A stretch of 64,000 nt of DNA from Flavobacterium sp. ASV13 (GCF_000745775.1 NZ_JQJY01000004.1:434001-498000); one strand, 5' to 3'. Positions 53,958-64,000 are shown, counted from the stretch's first letter. Numbers and translations are program-made. The notes: a model not told the origin generated them from the letters alone.

Positions 53958-54686
53958 ATGAAAAAGTTAATTGTAATATCATTTCTGTTTCTGATATCGG
54001 CATCTGCTATAAATAAAAAGAGCAAAGAAGTAAAGAATGATTTTAAAGACCAAGACATCGAATATTATCGGCAAGAAATTAACCGCGCTTTTTCATTATT
54101 AAAAAAGAAAAAGAAATTCATAGACTTAGAACTTCTTAACACCGAAAAAGCACAAATTCTTTCGATTGCCTTTCCGGAAATCCTACGATACGATTCTTAT
54201 TCAGATTATTTAGAAACTTCTTCAAACAGAATTTTGTATGTCAATAAAGGAAAAGAAGCATCTGATTTTTCAACAGGTTATTTTCAGATGAAACCTTCAT
54301 TTTTAGAAAATTTAGAAAATTATGTTGCTAATACTGAAGATTTAAAAACTTATCAATGGGTTCTTATTCAAAACAAAGATGAAAAAGAAGCCCGAAAAGA
54401 AAGAATAAATCGTTTAGCAAATTTGCAATGGCAATTGCGATATCTAAAAGTTTTCTGGTTTGTTGCCGAATATAAATATCAAAATATTAATTTTAAAAGC
54501 ACTGAGGAAAAAATTAGATTTTATGCAACAGCATATAATTACGGATTTACAAAACCAGAAAGTGAAATAACAAAATATCAATCTGCAAAAAAATTCCCTT
54601 CCGGAGAAAGTACTAACACCCACAAATTAGCATTTGCCGATTTTTCAATTGATTTTATACAGACTTATTCCTTTTTTTTCAAGTAA
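53958..54686 (+). CDS. Unrecognised secreted protein with lysozyme-like words
   Basis: The 242 residues have a signal peptide. AQILSIAFPEILRYDSYSDYLETSS followed by ADFSTGYFQMKPSFLENLE resembles the catalytic Glu region and G-x-FQM loop of lysozyme/transglycosylase-like proteins, but I could not confirm a family. Residues FWFVAEYKYQNINF and ATAYNYGFTKPE suit the same fold. If so it would act on peptidoglycan in the periplasm. It lies between the aminotransferase and folE with no obvious operon partner. Confidence 0.6.
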   Translation: MKKLIVISFLFLISASAINKKSKEVKNDFKDQDIEYYRQEINRAFSLLKKKKKFIDLELLNTEKAQILSIAFPEILRYDSYSDYLETSSNRILYVNKGKEASDFSTGYFQMKPSFLENLENYVANTEDLKTYQWVLIQNKDEKEARKERINRLANLQWQLRYLKVFWFVAEYKYQNINFKSTEEKIRFYATAYNYGFTKPESEITKYQSAKKFPSGESTNTHKLAFADFSIDFIQTYSFFFK

Positions 54687-54841
54687 TAAATAGTAACAAA
54701 CAAAACTCGAATCGAGTTGTCTTAATTTAAACTATATCCAAAAAGGATCGATTAAATAGTAAAAACGATAGAAAAGGTTTGCTTTTTATTAATTATCTTT
54801 ACCGCCTTAAAAAGATATACCCATTATAATAGTAGTTTTTA

Positions 54842-55513
54842 ATGATAAATAACGAAGATTTTTTAGACGAAATTGGTGACAGTCACTTCAGCAGTAATGC
54901 AAAAAACCCTTTAAGAGCGGACGCTTTTGACATAACTGATGAAGAAAAAATAGAAAAAATAAAAAAAGATGTTGAAAGCATTCTACAGACACTTGGAATG
55001 GATTTGACAGACGACAGCATCAAAGGAACTCCAAACCGAGTTGCTAAAATGTTTGTAAAAGAAATTTTTGGTGGTTTAAATCCTTCAAAACAACCAAAAG
55101 CTTCTACTTTTGACAATAATTACAAATACGGTGAAATGTTAGTAGAGAAAAACATTACCGTTTATTCTACTTGTGAGCACCATTTACTACCAATTATTGG
55201 ACGCGCTCACGTTGCTTATATTTCAAGCGGAAGAGTTATTGGACTTTCTAAAATGAACCGTATTGTTGAATATTATGCAAAAAGACCTCAGGTTCAGGAA
55301 CGTTTAACAATGCAGATTGTTCAGGAATTACAAAAAGCACTTGGAACAGAAGATGTTGCCTGCGTTATCGACGCAAAACACCTTTGCGTAAATTCTAGAG
55401 GAATTAAAGACATTGAAAGCAGCACAGTAACATCTGAATTCGGTGGAAAATTCAAAGACGCTCAAACGAAAAGGGAATTTTTGGACTATATCAAATTAGA
55501 TACTCAGTTCTAA
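54842..55513 (+). CDS. folE: GTP cyclohydrolase I
   Basis: FolE converts GTP to dihydroneopterin triphosphate, the first step of folate synthesis. The 223 residues include the zinc ligands Cys111 and His114 (STCEHHLLP) and Cys182 (AKHLCVNSRG). The N-terminal ~30 residues are an extra acidic tail. RVIGLSKMNRIVEYYAKRPQVQERL is the usual active-site region. A cysS gene follows, after a flavo-1-like element on the opposite strand. Confidence 0.97.
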   Translation: MINNEDFLDEIGDSHFSSNAKNPLRADAFDITDEEKIEKIKKDVESILQTLGMDLTDDSIKGTPNRVAKMFVKEIFGGLNPSKQPKASTFDNNYKYGEMLVEKNITVYSTCEHHLLPIIGRAHVAYISSGRVIGLSKMNRIVEYYAKRPQVQERLTMQIVQELQKALGTEDVACVIDAKHLCVNSRGIKDIESSTVTSEFGGKFKDAQTKREFLDYIKLDTQF

Positions 55514-55543
55514 TTTTTTTCGAAATTTCTATTATATTTATGG

Positions 55544-55625
55544 TCTAGCCCTGATAGTAGCGGCATCCTTTTATGGTCTCGTCATTACGAGATAAAAGAT
55601 ACAGCAGATAGCAGGATTAGCTCCT
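55544..55625 (-). ncRNA. Flavo-1-like structured RNA element, copy B
   Basis: On the minus strand the core reads GGAGCTAATCCTGCTATCTG, then GTATCTTTTATCTCG, a short loop, CGAGA ... ATAAAAGGATGCCGC, then ATCAGGGCTAGAC. GTATC pairs with GATGC, ATCTCG pairs with CGAGA, and CCTG pairs with CAGG. It lies between folE and cysS but antisense to both. Core words match copies A and C while stem letters differ. Confidence 0.65.
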
Positions 55626-55641
55626 AAAAAAACAGCAAAAT

Positions 55642-57120
55642 ATGCCATTATATACAACACAACCGCTAAAAATATACAATTCACTTTCGGGTGAAAAAGA
55701 AGATTTCAAACCAATCCATGAAGGAAGTGTTGGAATGTATGTTTGTGGACCTACCGTATATAGTAATGTTCACTTAGGAAACGTAAGGACTTTTATGTCA
55801 TTTGACGTGATTTTCAGGTATTTTTTACATCTGGATTACAAAGTACGTTATGTGCGTAATATTACAGATGTTGGACATATTGTGGATGACGTTGATGAAG
55901 GTGAAGATAAAATTGCCAAAAAAGCTCGTTTGGAACAATTAGAACCAATGGAGGTTGTACAACGATACACTGTAGATTTTCATGATATTCTAAAAGCTTT
56001 CAACTTTTTACCGCCAAGTATCGAGCCAACTGCAACTGGCCATATTATTGAGCAAATCGAAATCATCAAAAAAATTATCGATAAAGGAATTGGCTATGTT
56101 GCCAATGGATCAGTTTATTTTGATGTTGTAAAATACAATGAAACCAATAATTACGGAATTTTAAGTGGCCGCAATATTGAAGATATGCTTGCCAATACCC
56201 GCGATCTTGATGGACAATCTGACAAAAGAAACCCACAGGATTTTGCACTTTGGAAAAAAGCAGAACCAGAACATATCATGAGATGGCCTTCACCTTGGAG
56301 CGACGGTTTTCCGGGCTGGCATCTTGAATGTACTGCAATGAGCACAAAATACTTAGGAAATCATTTTGATATTCATGGAGGCGGAATGGATTTAAAATTC
56401 CCTCACCACGAATGCGAAATCGCACAAAATGAAGCCTGCACAGGACAATCTCCGGTAAATTACTGGATGCATGCCAATATGCTTACCTTAAACGGAAAGA
56501 AAATGGCAAAATCAACTGGAAATAATATTTTACCAGGAGAAATTTTAAGCGGAGATAATACCATTCTGAGTAAAGCATTTTCTGCTTCAGTAACTCGTTT
56601 TTTCATGTTACAGGCGCATTACAGAAGCATTTTAGATTTTTCTGATGATGCTATTACTGCAGCTGAAAAAGGGTACAAAAGATTAATGGAAGCAATTGAC
56701 GCTTTGCCAACTATTACAGCAAGCAATTCAAGTTCTATTGATTTTGGAGCATGGAAACAGCTATGCTACGACGCAATGAACGACGACTTCAACACGCCAA
56801 TTTTAATCGCGCAATTGTTTGAAGGTGTTCGTTACATTAATTTATTAAAAGACGGAAAAGAAACCATTTCTGCTGAAGATCTAAAAACATTCTCAACAGC
56901 AATCAATGCTTTTGTTTTTGACGTTTTAGGCTTAAGCGACGAAAAAGGTTCTGACAGCAATAACGATAAATTAGAAGGCGTTGTAAATATGCTTATCGGA
57001 ATGAGAAATCAAGCCAGAGCAGATAAAAATTTCGCTCTTTCTGACCAAATTCGTGATCAGCTTATCGCTTTAGGAATCCAGTTGAAGGACGGAAAAGAAG
57101 GAACCAGCTTTTCGATCTAA
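55642..57120 (+). CDS. cysS: Cysteinyl-tRNA synthetase
   Basis: The 492 residues are full length. The HIGH-like HLGN is at 44-47 ([18 protein letters not shown]) with the zinc-binding Cys35, [10 protein letters not shown] carries the second zinc Cys, and the KMSKS motif reads KMAKS at 287-291. The protein charges tRNA-Cys. yidD and lgt follow on the same strand with gaps of 20 and 66 bases, so an operon is possible. Confidence 0.98.
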   Translation: MPLYTTQPLKIYNSLSGEKEDFKPIHEGSVGMYVCGPTVYSNVHLGNVRTFMSFDVIFRYFLHLDYKVRYVRNITDVGHIVDDVDEGEDKIAKKARLEQLEPMEVVQRYTVDFHDILKAFNFLPPSIEPTATGHIIEQIEIIKKIIDKGIGYVANGSVYFDVVKYNETNNYGILSGRNIEDMLANTRDLDGQSDKRNPQDFALWKKAEPEHIMRWPSPWSDGFPGWHLECTAMSTKYLGNHFDIHGGGMDLKFPHHECEIAQNEACTGQSPVNYWMHANMLTLNGKKMAKSTGNNILPGEILSGDNTILSKAFSASVTRFFMLQAHYRSILDFSDDAITAAEKGYKRLMEAIDALPTITASNSSSIDFGAWKQLCYDAMNDDFNTPILIAQLFEGVRYINLLKDGKETISAEDLKTFSTAINAFVFDVLGLSDEKGSDSNNDKLEGVVNMLIGMRNQARADKNFALSDQIRDQLIALGIQLKDGKEGTSFSI

Positions 57121-57140
57121 AAAAGTCATTTCATAAACCC

Positions 57141-57380
57141 ATGAAAGCAATCACTCCATTTGTTTTATTAGTGCGCTTTTATCAAACCGCCATTTCGCCC
57201 TTTACACCGGCGTCATGCCGATTTGAACCAACATGTTCAAGTTACATGATTGAAGCACTTCAAAAACATGGATTATTTTATGGCGGTTATCTCGGAATGA
57301 AACGTATTTTAAGCTGTCATCCCTGGGGAAGAACCGGGTATGACCCAGTCCCGGAAAAGAAATGTTCACATAAACATTAA
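57141..57380 (+). CDS. yidD: Membrane protein insertion efficiency factor YidD
   Basis: The 79 residues have the YidD hallmark [20 protein letters not shown], then [30 protein letters not shown], with an amphipathic N-terminal helix for membrane association. It assists Sec/YidC insertion. It follows cysS closely. Confidence 0.95.
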   Translation: MKAITPFVLLVRFYQTAISPFTPASCRFEPTCSSYMIEALQKHGLFYGGYLGMKRILSCHPWGRTGYDPVPEKKCSHKH

Positions 57381-57446
57381 CTTTTTATAAAGAGGAACTC
57401 TGCATTAAATATTTATTTTTACAATTAATAAAAAACAAAATACTAC

Positions 57447-58379
57447 ATGACACACGCCTTAAATATGGTTTGGAATCCTTCAGAAGGAATCGATTTAGGA
57501 TTTTTTATGATTCGTTATTACAGTTTGATGTTCGTAATTGCTTTTGGTTTAGGATGGTACCTGATGAAAAAGATTTTCGAACGCGAAAATGAATCACTTG
57601 ACAAACTGGATTCTTTATTTGTTTGGACTGTTCTTGCCACTTTAGCCGGCGCGCGTCTAGGACATGTTTTCTTTTATGACTGGGAATATTTTAGAAACCA
57701 TTTGCTTGAAATCTTTTTGCCATTCCGTTTTGAACCAAAATTTGAGTTCACAGGATTTCAAGGACTAGCAAGTCATGGAGCAGCGATTTCAATCATCGTT
57801 GCCATGTATTTTTACAGCAAAATGATTCTAAAACGTCCATTATTATGGATTTTAGACCGTGTTGTTATTCCAGTTGCCAGCGGTGCGATTTTTGTTCGTT
57901 TAGGAAACTTTTTCAATTCTGAAATTATCGGACACGAAACAACATCTGCTTTCGGTATTCGCTTTTTACATGACAAATTCAGCAAGGCAGAAGCTGTTAA
58001 CGCGACTCAAATTGCCAATCCTAAAGAAGCTTATAATGCAATTGCACATGATCCAAAATTTGCTGATTTACTAGCTCAGGTCCCTGCAAAACACCCAACG
58101 CAATTATATGAAGCTTTCTGTTACATTTTTGTATTTGCAGCTTTATATTTCTTATACTGGAAAACAAATGCAAGACTTAAATCAGGATACTTATTCGGAT
58201 TGTTTTTAGTTCTTTTATTTGTTGTTCGTTTTATCGTTGAGTTTGTAAAAGAAAGCCAAGGCGGTTTTGAAAGCGAATTAGGCTATTTCTCGACAGGACA
58301 ATGGCTAAGCATACCTTTTATCATAATTGGTCTTTTCTTTGTCATTAGAGCGCAAAGAAATCCATTAGCGACATCTTAA
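57447..58379 (+). CDS. lgt: Prolipoprotein diacylglyceryl transferase
   Basis: Lgt transfers diacylglycerol to the lipobox Cys of lipoproteins in the inner membrane. The 310 residues have about seven membrane helices. GARLGHVFFYDWEYF and VRLGNFFNSEIIG (the Lgt signature with the conserved Arg and Glu) are present, and HPTQLYEAFCY and LFVVRFIVEFVKESQ complete the active site. Many lipoproteins in this window would use it. A terminator follows. Confidence 0.97.
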   Translation: MTHALNMVWNPSEGIDLGFFMIRYYSLMFVIAFGLGWYLMKKIFERENESLDKLDSLFVWTVLATLAGARLGHVFFYDWEYFRNHLLEIFLPFRFEPKFEFTGFQGLASHGAAISIIVAMYFYSKMILKRPLLWILDRVVIPVASGAIFVRLGNFFNSEIIGHETTSAFGIRFLHDKFSKAEAVNATQIANPKEAYNAIAHDPKFADLLAQVPAKHPTQLYEAFCYIFVFAALYFLYWKTNARLKSGYLFGLFLVLLFVVRFIVEFVKESQGGFESELGYFSTGQWLSIPFIIIGLFFVIRAQRNPLATS

Positions 58380-58397
58380 TGAAGATCTTAAAAAATA

Positions 58398-58433
58398 CAA
58401 AATCCCAATAATGATATTATTGGGATTTTTTTT
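58398..58433 (+). terminator. Terminator after lgt
   Basis: AAAATCCCAATAAT pairs with ATTATTGGGATTTT and a T run follows. Confidence 0.85.
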
Positions 58434-58539
58434 GCTCTAGAAACAAAAATTTCCCAGCACAATTAGAATCTAAATATATAAATTCATTTTAGATTTTCGT
58501 CACTATTAATTATTTAAAGCAGAAACTTATCGTTCAAGA

Positions 58540-58619
58540 GATCAGTTGTCCCGCTGTACGCTATATCTTTTCCCTGCTAAAGAAGCAGGAAAAAGGATAC
58601 CGCTTCCATCGGGGCTAGA
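58540..58619 (+). ncRNA. Flavo-1-like structured RNA element, copy C
   Basis: The core reads ATCAGTTGTCCCGCTG, TATATCTTTTCCCTGC, a short loop, GCAGGAAAAAGGATACCGC, ATCGGGGCTAG. CCCTGC pairs with GCAGG, TATC with GATA, and the outer CCCG with CGGG. In copy A and B the outer pair is CCTG with CAGG, so both sides of the stem changed together. It lies between lgt and secDF. Confidence 0.65.
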
Positions 58620-58781
58620 TTAGAAGTTTTTGTTTTCAAAAGATTTTACCCGAATTACACTTAAGCATTAACCGGATATAATAATTCTAATTCAAATTTG
58701 TCATTAAAACTTCGGCTTAAACAAAAGTTCGCACTTCAACTTTGTTTCATTCAAAACTAAAAAACAACTATTATTAGGAAC

Positions 58782-58814
58782 AAAAAAAGATCCAGCTTTC
58801 ACTGGATCTTTTTC
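58782..58814 (-). terminator. Terminator of secDF
   Basis: AAAAAGATCCAG pairs with CTGGATCTTTTT; on the minus strand a T run follows the hairpin. Confidence 0.8.
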
Positions 58815-58836
58815 TATTTTAAAACAAGGGTTATAA

Positions 58837-61809
58837 TTATGCCTTGTTATGTTTGTCTTCAATTGTGTGCTTATCATCACTAGAAATTGTATCAACCAAT
58901 ACCGGTGTAGCAATAAATAATGAAGAGTAAGTTCCTACAACAATACCAATCAACATAGCGAAGATAAATCCTCTAATTGACTCTCCTCCGAAGATAAACA
59001 TTGTCAATAATACAATGATCATCATTAATGAAGTATTCAACGTTCTAGACAATGTAGTGTTAATAGACGCATTTACGATATCTTCAAAACTTCCTTTACG
59101 GTTTCCGATGATAAACTCTCTAATTCTATCAAATACAATTACAGTATCATTCATAGAGTAACCAATTACAGTAAGAATCGCAGCAATAAAGTGCTGGTCC
59201 ATTTCCATGTGGAAAGGCATGAATTTATAACATAAAGAGTAGATTCCTAATACAAAGATCACGTCATGCGCAACAGCTGCAATCGCACCTAATGAATATT
59301 GCCATTTACGGAAAGAAACCATTAAGTATAAGAAAATAACTGCCATTGCACCAAGAACCGCCCAGTAAGAGTTAGTTTTAATATCCTCAGAAATAGAAGC
59401 TCCAACTTTAGAAGCCTGCAATACTCCTACTCTTTTTCCATCAAAAGAGTTGATGAATTTATCGTAAGTTGTATTTGGGTAATATTTCTGTAAAGCCTGA
59501 TATAATTTTTGGTTTACTTCCTCATCGACAGCAACACCATCTTCTTTAATTTTATATTTAGTAGTGATTTTCAATTGATCATCATCACCTAAAACCTTAG
59601 CTTCAACTGGCGTTCCGAAAGCTGCAGATAACTCATCTGAAACTACAGTTGCATCGATTGGTTTCTCAAATTTCACTTGGAAAGTTCTTCCTCCAACAAA
59701 ATCAACACCCTCATCTAATCCGTTAACGAAGAAGATAGAAATCAAACTCACAACAACTACAATTGAAGAGAAGATATAAGTGAATTTTTTGATTTTAATA
59801 AAGTCAAAATGGAAATTAGTGAACCAGTTTTTAGTAATATTAGTAGAGAAAGTTAAATCACCTTTTCCAGCAATATTTCTATCAATGAAAATTCTAGCAA
59901 TAAAGATAGATGTAAACAATGAAGTTACGATACCAATTAATAATGTCAATGCGAAACCTTTGATTGGTCCAGTTCCGAAGATAAATAAAATCGCTCCAGT
60001 TAAAACGTGAGTAACGTTTGCATCAATAATAGAACGCATTGCACCATGCCATCCGTAAGAAGTTACAACAGCCTCAGATAATGATTTACCTTCACGCAAT
60101 TCCTCTTTTGCTCTTTCAAATATAATAATGTTCGCATCTACAGCCGTACCCAATGTTAACACGATACCTGCAATACCTGGCAATGTTAATACAAAACCAA
60201 AACTTGCCATAATTCCGAACAAGAACAGTAAGTTTAATAATAAAGCAAGGTTAGCGTACCATCCAGCTTTACCATAATAGAATACCATCCATAAACAAAC
60301 TAATAAAAATCCAACAACAGATGAAATAGTTCCAGCATCAATTGCAGCCTGACCTAAAGATGGTCCTACAACAGTTGATTGAATAATATCTGCAGAAGCT
60401 GGTAATTTACCTGCGTTTAATACGTTAGCTAAATCTTTAGTTTCAGCAACATCAAAAGAACCTGTAATTTCAGATCTTCCACCAGCGATTGGTCCGCTTG
60501 TAACTCCTGGAGCAGAATAAACGATATCATCTAAAACAATAGCGATATAACCTTTTTGAGAGAAAGCTCTTCCAGTCAATTCTTCCCAAACTTTAGCACC
60601 CTGGCTGTTCATTTGCATAGAAACAGCTGGTTTCCCTAATTGATCAAAAGTATCTTTAGCATCAGTTACAACACCACCGCTCATTGCAGGAACATTATCT
60701 CTGTTACCTTTTAAAGCATATAATTCAACTGCTTCAACTTCTTTTCCTTTAGCATCTTTTAAAGTAGTTGGTTTACTCCAAACAAATTTTGCATTGTGTT
60801 GGTCAGCACCCAATAAAACTCTGATATCTGCTCTTTTGAAGTAAGCATTAACTGTAGCTGTATCTTTTGGAGCAAAATATCCTAAAACTGGACCACCACC
60901 TTGACCAATCATTTTGTCAAATAATGGATTGTTTCCTTTTTTAGTATCAACAGAATCTTTAGCATCAGTTAATAAAGCATTCAATGAATCTTTAACAACA
61001 GCTTTAGTTTCTGTTTTTTTGATTTCAGTTTTTTTCAAAGCCTCGTTAGAAGCTACTAAGAAGTTACCGATTTCTTCAATTTTGAAAGTTTCCCAAAACT
61101 CTAACTGAGCTTTTCCTCCTAATAATTTTTTGATTCTATCAACATCCTTAGCACCTGGAAGCTCAACTAAGATTCTTCCTGTTTCTCCTAATTTTTGGAT
61201 ATTTGGTTGTGTAACACCAAATTTGTCGATACGCTCTCTTAATACTTTATAAGCACTTTCTACAGACTCATCAACTTTTCTTTTAATAACTTTTTGAGCT
61301 TGTGCATCGGTCATTTGAAAATCAATTCCACCTTCTCCTTGTAAACTTCTGTTTGCAAAAATATCTGGCGAAGCCAATTTCACTGTTCCGTTTGAATTTG
61401 CTTCAAAAGCTTCAAAGAATTTACTTAAATAAGTTTTATTTCCTTCTAAATTTGCAGTTGCATCAGCTAATGATTTATTAAAAACTGGGTTTTTAGAGTT
61501 GTTTGACAAACCTTTTAAAACGTCTTTAATAGAAATCTGAAGAATCACGTTGATTCCTCCTTCTAAGTCAAGACCTTTATTTAGCTGCTTGTTTTTCACT
61601 TCATTGTAAGTAAAATCCGTAAAACCAAGATCAAACACCTTCTCTTTACCAATAGAATCTAAATATTTTAGCTCTTTATCAGGATTATCTCCTGCAAAAG
61701 CTTTAGCCTCACCTTTGACATTATTTGCCACAAAAGTGAATGAAAGTTGGTAAATACTTACCAATGCAAATAGAATTGCGAAAAATTTAATAAGTCCTTT
61801 ATTCTGCAT
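58837..61809 (-). CDS. secDF: Protein translocase SecDF (fused)
   Basis: The 990 residues are the SecD and SecF parts in one chain, as is usual in Bacteroidota. After one membrane segment, a large periplasmic SecD region begins with NKGLDLEGGINVILQ. The SecD membrane part has GTAVDANIIIFERAKEELREGKS and the SecF part has GYSMNDTVIVFDRIREF; these Asp residues are in the proton-driven helices. SecDF uses the proton gradient to pull substrates after SecA. The C-terminus has a basic tail with several His. Promoter 130 bases upstream. Confidence 0.97.
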   Translation of the reverse strand: MQNKGLIKFFAILFALVSIYQLSFTFVANNVKGEAKAFAGDNPDKELKYLDSIGKEKVFDLGFTDFTYNEVKNKQLNKGLDLEGGINVILQISIKDVLKGLSNNSKNPVFNKSLADATANLEGNKTYLSKFFEAFEANSNGTVKLASPDIFANRSLQGEGGIDFQMTDAQAQKVIKRKVDESVESAYKVLRERIDKFGVTQPNIQKLGETGRILVELPGAKDVDRIKKLLGGKAQLEFWETFKIEEIGNFLVASNEALKKTEIKKTETKAVVKDSLNALLTDAKDSVDTKKGNNPLFDKMIGQGGGPVLGYFAPKDTATVNAYFKRADIRVLLGADQHNAKFVWSKPTTLKDAKGKEVEAVELYALKGNRDNVPAMSGGVVTDAKDTFDQLGKPAVSMQMNSQGAKVWEELTGRAFSQKGYIAIVLDDIVYSAPGVTSGPIAGGRSEITGSFDVAETKDLANVLNAGKLPASADIIQSTVVGPSLGQAAIDAGTISSVVGFLLVCLWMVFYYGKAGWYANLALLLNLLFLFGIMASFGFVLTLPGIAGIVLTLGTAVDANIIIFERAKEELREGKSLSEAVVTSYGWHGAMRSIIDANVTHVLTGAILFIFGTGPIKGFALTLLIGIVTSLFTSIFIARIFIDRNIAGKGDLTFSTNITKNWFTNFHFDFIKIKKFTYIFSSIVVVVSLISIFFVNGLDEGVDFVGGRTFQVKFEKPIDATVVSDELSAAFGTPVEAKVLGDDDQLKITTKYKIKEDGVAVDEEVNQKLYQALQKYYPNTTYDKFINSFDGKRVGVLQASKVGASISEDIKTNSYWAVLGAMAVIFLYLMVSFRKWQYSLGAIAAVAHDVIFVLGIYSLCYKFMPFHMEMDQHFIAAILTVIGYSMNDTVIVFDRIREFIIGNRKGSFEDIVNASINTTLSRTLNTSLMMIIVLLTMFIFGGESIRGFIFAMLIGIVVGTYSSLFIATPVLVDTISSDDKHTIEDKHNKA

Positions 61810-61937
61810 TATTACTAAAAATTAATTATGTTTTATTGTTTGTTTTTGGTTCTAAATTCCCTAAAAATAAGCCCTGACATGAGATTTTAAAACTAAAAAA
61901 TCGAGATCACGAATTACAACATTTTTTTTAAACCGAG

Positions 61938-61968
61938 CAAATATATAATTCTCGAAATGATTAAGCAA
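61938..61968 (-). promoter_or_regulatory. Bacteroidota-type promoter of secDF
   Basis: On the minus strand TTG, 20 bases, TATATTTG (61938-61945). It leaves a leader of about 125 bases that includes a short ORF. Confidence 0.7.
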
Positions 61969-61988
61969 TTTATTTATTAATTAATCTC

Positions 61989-62022
61989 AAAAAAAAGACT
62001 GCAAAAGTGCAGCCTTTTCTTT
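61989..62022 (-). terminator. Terminator of mdh
   Basis: On the minus strand GGCTGCA pairs with TGCAGTC (one G-T) around a 4-base loop, followed by a T run. Confidence 0.8.
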
Positions 62023-62037
62023 TTTTTAATGTTTTTA

Positions 62038-62973
62038 TTATACTAAAATCGACTTTAAAGCGTCATTCATGTTACGAACTGCATCTGCACTTTTCGCAAA
62101 TAACGCCTTTTCCTGATCATTTAAATTAATATCTACAATTTCCTCAATCCCGTTTTTACCAATTATACACGGCACTCCAATACAGATGTCATTCTGTCCA
62201 TACTCGCCTTCTACAAAAACAGAACAAGCAATCATTTTTTTCTGATCATTTAAAATACTATCTACTAAATAGGCAACAGAAGCTCCAGGAGCATACCAGG
62301 CAGAGGTTCCTAACAAACCTGTCAGCGTTGCACCACCCACCATTGTATCAGCTGCAACTTTCTGAAGTACTTCTTCTGAAAGAAATTGAGAAACCGGTAT
62401 TCCATTATAAGATGCCAAACGCGTTAACGGAATCATAGTAGTATCACCATGTCCTCCAATTACCATTGCTGAAATATCGTTCGCAGGTTTATCCAAAGCT
62501 AAAGAAAGATAAGTTCTAAAACGAGAACTATCTAAAGCTCCCCCCATACCAATTATTCTATTTTTTGGCAATCCTGTAGCTTTTAAAGCCAAATACGTCA
62601 TTGTATCCATTGGATTAGAAACAACAACAATTATAGTGTTAGGGGAATATTTTAATACATTTTCAGCAACTGTTTTTACAATTCCGGCATTAATTCCTAT
62701 TAATTCTTCTCTTGTCATTCCTGGTTTTCTTGGAATTCCTGATGTAATTACGACTACATCACTCCCAGCAGTTTTAGAATAATCGTTGGTAACACCAGAA
62801 ACTTTGGTATTAAAACCTGTGTTTGTAGCACATTGCATAATATCCAACGCTTTACCTTCGGCAAAACCTTCTTTAATATCCAACAATACTACTTCGCTCG
62901 CAATTCCTCTATAAGAAATAACATCTGCACATGTAGCTCCAACATTTCCTGCTCCTACAATGGTAACTTTCAT
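62038..62973 (-). CDS. mdh: Malate dehydrogenase
   Basis: The 311 residues are an LDH-like NAD-dependent MDH that interconverts malate and oxaloacetate in the TCA cycle. VGAGNVGATCADVI is the NAD-binding fold and VLLDIKEG holds the Asp that selects NAD. Substrate Arg residues are in IPRKPGMTREE (82, 88) and SSRFRTYL (151); the catalytic His175 is in VIGGHGDTTM. Complete. It lies between secDF and gyrB in the order typical for the genus. Confidence 0.98.
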   Translation of the reverse strand: MKVTIVGAGNVGATCADVISYRGIASEVVLLDIKEGFAEGKALDIMQCATNTGFNTKVSGVTNDYSKTAGSDVVVITSGIPRKPGMTREELIGINAGIVKTVAENVLKYSPNTIIVVVSNPMDTMTYLALKATGLPKNRIIGMGGALDSSRFRTYLSLALDKPANDISAMVIGGHGDTTMIPLTRLASYNGIPVSQFLSEEVLQKVAADTMVGGATLTGLLGTSAWYAPGASVAYLVDSILNDQKKMIACSVFVEGEYGQNDICIGVPCIIGKNGIEEIVDINLNDQEKALFAKSADAVRNMNDALKSILV

Positions 62974-63021
62974 ATTTTTTACTTTATCGGTTATTAATTA
63001 TTTGTCTATTCCTTAAAAAGA

Positions 63022-63066
63022 CAATTCGTTTAATTGTCTAGTAAATTTAAACAATTAAACGAATTG
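63022..63066. repeat. Inverted repeat with ~16-bp arms between gyrB and mdh
   Basis: CAATTCGTTTAATTGT (63022-63037) is complementary to ACAATTAAACGAATTG (63051-63066) across a 13-base loop. It may act as a gyrB transcription stop, but no T run follows, and its words resemble those of the IR upstream of valS. Confidence 0.7.
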
Positions 63067-63085
63067 AAATTATTAATTTTTTATT

Positions 63086-64000
<915 letters not shown>

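Larger units (their letters stand above)
58380..58836. other. Intergenic region between lgt and secDF
   Basis: The stretch contains the lgt terminator, flavo-1-like copy C and the secDF terminator. The rest is A/T-rich and has no visible gene. Confidence 0.65.

Overview
Organism. The window is an AT-rich stretch of a Bacteroidota chromosome, most likely a Flavobacterium species. The evidence is promoters of the TTG-N19/20-TAnnTTTG type, no Shine-Dalgarno-like starts, a type IX secretion type B sorting domain with a PorP/SprF partner, a fused SecDF, and the gene order gyrB-mdh-secDF. No rRNA, tRNA, CRISPR array or prophage was seen. Layout. 1-2.6 kb: the end of a BtuF-like metal/cobalamin binding protein, pyrF, then dps and csbD (stress). 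2.7-8.5 kb: an AraC-type regulator, a response regulator and a CHASE3/PAS histidine kinase, followed by a run of small envelope-stress-like genes (DUF4142 lipoprotein, beta-barrel protein, lmo0937-type, YtxH, Holin-X/YqjE-like, and a possible 32-residue ORF). 8.7-11.7 kb: a DUF5723 outer-membrane protein and prfA, separated by many copies of a short CTAAG-type repeat. 11.7-24.3 kb is accessory: mostly unrecognised small secreted or membrane proteins, a REP-associated tyrosine transposase (RAYT) with at least eight REP palindromes around it, a second repeat family that carries a promoter-like -7 box, and an XRE regulator facing an unknown gene across a perfect palindrome. 24.4-35.9 kb: a Gre-type factor, an S9 peptidase, a gene graveyard (frameshifted SDR joined to a relic of a DUF5995 gene), a CxxCH lipoprotein, topB, a PQQ-propeller protein and an MFS transporter. 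36.2-41.1 kb: a DUF4198 protein and a TonB-dependent receptor with near-identical promoters, then an amino-acid permease. 41.3-52.5 kb: valS, a DUF1573 protein, and a minus-strand T9SS operon (type B adhesin, PorP/SprF, OmpA/PD40), then a retropepsin-PDZ protein. 52.6-64 kb: housekeeping genes (aminotransferase, folE, cysS, yidD, lgt, secDF, mdh, gyrB). How the genes work together. Lgt, YidD and SecDF serve protein export and lipoprotein maturation, and the window encodes many lipoproteins and Sec-dependent outer-membrane proteins. The adhesin, PorP and OmpA proteins probably form one surface-display unit. The AraC/response regulator/kinase block lies beside the small stress genes and may control them (inference). 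Most notable. (1) Three copies of a structured RNA-like element at 11.8, 55.6 and 58.6 kb, whose stems show compensatory changes; it resembles my memory of the flavo-1 motif. (2) The RAYT/REP island. (3) A second dispersed repeat that places a TATATTTA box upstream of three genes. (4) The SDR/DUF5995 junction. (5) Several inverted-repeat pairs that begin at or overlap stop codons.
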